NCBI GenBank assembly: GCA_035561315.1
Contig: DATMXR010000245.1
Coordinates: 1 to 5,681, forward strand
Origin: JAEYLA01 sp035561315
GTDB lineage: Bacteria; Bacillota; Clostridia; Christensenellales; CAG-138
Length of the DNA: 5,681 nt
Direction: 5' to 3'
Of this stretch, positions 4,219 through 5,681 are shown piece by piece (within the stretch, counting starts at the first letter, position 1; each line of letters opens with the position of its first letter). Under the pieces are notes generated by a model that saw only the letters and a list, made by a program, of their open reading frames with translations, searched no databases and had not been told where the DNA came from. Position numbers and translations under genes: made by a program.

Positions 4219-5681
4219 CAGCCGCCGTGCGCGTGCAGCACGCGCGAAAGGTACTGCCCCGTATAGCTTCCCTTGACAAGCGCAACGGCCTCGGGCGTGC
4301 CCGAAGCGATGACGCGGCCCCCGCGGTCCCCGCCTTCGGGCCCCATATCTATAATATAATCCGCAGTCTTGATGACGTCGAGATTATGTTCAATGATGAG
4401 CACCGAGCTTCCGCCTTCGCACAGGCGCTGCAGTATGCCTAAAAGCCGCTCCACGTCCGCCATATGCAGCCCCGTAGTGGGTTCGTCCAGCACATAGAGC
4501 GTCCGCCCGGTATCCCGCCGGGAAAGCTCGGCGGCAAGCTTCACGCGCTGCGCCTCGCCGCCCGAAAGCTCCGTGGAGGGCTGCCCGAGCTTGACGTATG
4601 TCAGCCCCACGTCATAGAGCGTCTGCAGCTTTTTCGCGATCCGCGGGATGGGGGAAAAGAACGAAAGCGCCTCCTCCACCGTCATTTCCAGCACGTCGTA
4701 TATGGATTTGCCCTTGTATTTGACCTCCAGCGTTTCGCGGTTGTAGCGTTTGCCGCCGCAGACCTCGCACGGGACGTAGACGTCCGGCAAAAAGTGCATC
4801 TCGATTTTGATGATGCCGTCGCCGCGGCAGGCCTCGCACCGCCCGCCCTTGACGTTGAAGCTGAACCGGCCGTTCGTATAGCCCCTCAATTTCGCGTCCG
4901 GCGTCATGGCGAACACCTCGCGCACAAGGTCGAACAGGCCCGTATACGTGGCGGGGTTGCTCCTGGGCGTGCGGCCGATGGGGCTTTGATCGATATCGAT
5001 GATCTTGTCGAGATATTCTATGCCCGTGATGCCGTCGCAATCCCCCGGGCGCACCCGCGCGCGGTTGAGGTCGCGCAGCAGCGTCTTTTTCACCAGCTCG
5101 TTGACCAGGCTCGATTTCCCCGAGCCGGAAACGCCGGTGACGCAGGTGAACACGCCAAGCGGAATATCCACGTTTATCCCTTTCAGGTTATGCGCGCGGG
5201 CCCCCCTGACATGCAGCCATTTTCCGTTGAGCGGCCTGCGCTCCTTCGGCACGGGGATGCTGCGCTTCCCGCTCAAAAACTGGCCGGTGACCGATTCCTC
5301 GCAGGCCATGACGTCCGCGACCTCGCCCGCGACAACGATATGCCCGCCGTGCTCGCCCGCGCCGGGGCCGACGTCCACCAGATAGTCCGCCTCGCGCATG
5401 GTTTCCTCGTCGTGCTCCACGACGATGAGCGTATTGCCGATGTCCCGCATGTGCTTGAGCGTGTGCAAAAGCCTCGCGTTGTCCCGCTGGTGCAGGCCGA
5501 TGCTGGGCTCGTCCAATATATACAGCACGCCCACAAGGCCCGAGCCGATCTGCGTCGCCAGCCGGATGCGCTGCGCCTCGCCGCCCGAAAGCGTGATGGC
5601 CCCGCGCGAAAGCGTGAGGTAATCCAAGCCCACGTTCACCAAAAAACCAAGGCGTGCGTCGATTTCCTTTAATATCTGAGC
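4218..5681 (-). CDS. uvrA: UvrABC excinuclease subunit A, C-terminal half (runs off the right edge)
   Basis: UvrA is the damage-recognition ATPase of nucleotide excision repair: its dimer scans DNA and loads UvrB. The 487 residues visible here correspond to roughly the second half of a protein usually about 940-950 long; the N-terminus and start lie beyond 5681. The frame is open to the last base, so the TTG at 5642 is not a real start. In order, numbering from the window edge, the first ATPase shows its signature LSGGEAQ (31-37) and Walker B LDEPSIGLH (56-64), then a conserved VVEHD. The second ATPase shows Walker A GVSGSGKSS (183-191), a CxxC...CxxC zinc module (Cys282, 285, 305, 308), signature LSGGEAQ (372-378), Walker B LDEPTTGLH (398-406) and IIEHN. 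All motifs look intact and the protein ends normally at TGA (4220-4218). It is the most upstream visible gene of the minus-strand unit. uvrB often neighbours uvrA in related bacteria, but cannot be seen here. Confidence 0.97.
   Translation of the reverse strand, partial: AQILKEIDARLGFLVNVGLDYLTLSRGAITLSGGEAQRIRLATQIGSGLVGVLYILDEPSIGLHQRDNARLLHTLKHMRDIGNTLIVVEHDEETMREADYLVDVGPGAGEHGGHIVVAGEVADVMACEESVTGQFLSGKRSIPVPKERRPLNGKWLHVRGARAHNLKGINVDIPLGVFTCVTGVSGSGKSSLVNELVKKTLLRDLNRARVRPGDCDGITGIEYLDKIIDIDQSPIGRTPRSNPATYTGLFDLVREVFAMTPDAKLRGYTNGRFSFNVKGGRCEACRGDGIIKIEMHFLPDVYVPCEVCGGKRYNRETLEVKYKGKSIYDVLEMTVEEALSFFSPIPRIAKKLQTLYDVGLTYVKLGQPSTELSGGEAQRVKLAAELSRRDTGRTLYVLDEPTTGLHMADVERLLGILQRLCEGGSSVLIIEHNLDVIKTADYIIDMGPEGGDRGGRVIASGTPEAVALVKGSYTGQYLSRVLHAHGG

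Noticed and set aside
4175..4285. 37-codon upstream extension of the nitroreductase-like gene
   Set aside because: It overlaps the uvrA end. The extra residues resemble no nitroreductase N-terminus, and the family's RxxVRxY region follows the ATG at 4174 at normal distance.
5640..5642. TTG as a start codon for a short uvrA-like protein
   Set aside because: The frame continues without a stop to the window edge with uvrA-consistent residues (EIDARLGFLVNVGL), so this is an internal leucine of a longer gene.
4464..5672. Long plus-strand open frame (402 codons) opposite uvrA
   Set aside because: It lies wholly antisense to intact uvrA motifs. The translation is rich in Arg, Ala and His with no domain pattern, as expected for the shadow frame of a GC-rich gene.

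Overview
The window reads as chromosomal DNA from a GC-rich, Gram-positive-type bacterium, most likely a member of the Clostridia. This is an inference. It rests on the strong AGGAGG-type ribosome binding sites, a lipoprotein with a Thr/Pro-rich linker behind its lipobox, a secreted YkuD-type L,D-transpeptidase with SH3-like repeats, and a TM1586-type nitroreductase-like protein. The sequence does not allow a genus call. It is densely packed and looks like ordinary chromosome: there is no transposase, integrase, phage gene, CRISPR array, tRNA or rRNA.

Layout, left to right. Bases 1-138 are non-coding and hold a short perfect inverted repeat. A minus-strand gene (139-1161) encodes a predicted lipoprotein with a periplasmic-binding-protein-like domain. 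It diverges from a plus-strand gene (1265-2308) for an exported L,D-transpeptidase. The 103-bp gap between them carries what look like overlapping back-to-back promoters centred on a 14-bp inverted repeat. Bases 2309-2499 are non-coding but structured: a minus-strand intrinsic terminator, an AT-rich palindrome with a perfect TATAAT on the minus strand, and nested GC-rich stems. The right half is a minus-strand gene set transcribed toward this terminator: uvrA (C-terminal half only, running off the right edge), a nitroreductase-like flavoprotein, and a PAP2-family membrane phosphatase.

How the genes work together. uvrA, the nitroreductase-like gene and the PAP2 gene are separated by only 43 and 19 bp and are probably co-transcribed. 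They have no obvious shared pathway (nucleotide excision repair, flavin redox chemistry, lipid-phosphate hydrolysis). The L,D-transpeptidase and the PAP2 phosphatase could both touch cell-envelope metabolism, but they belong to separate, convergent transcription units. I found no convincing new multi-gene system. The points most worth checking are the possible leaderless or overlapping promoter at 1161-1195 and the possible small RNA or structured 3' UTR at about 2303-2437.
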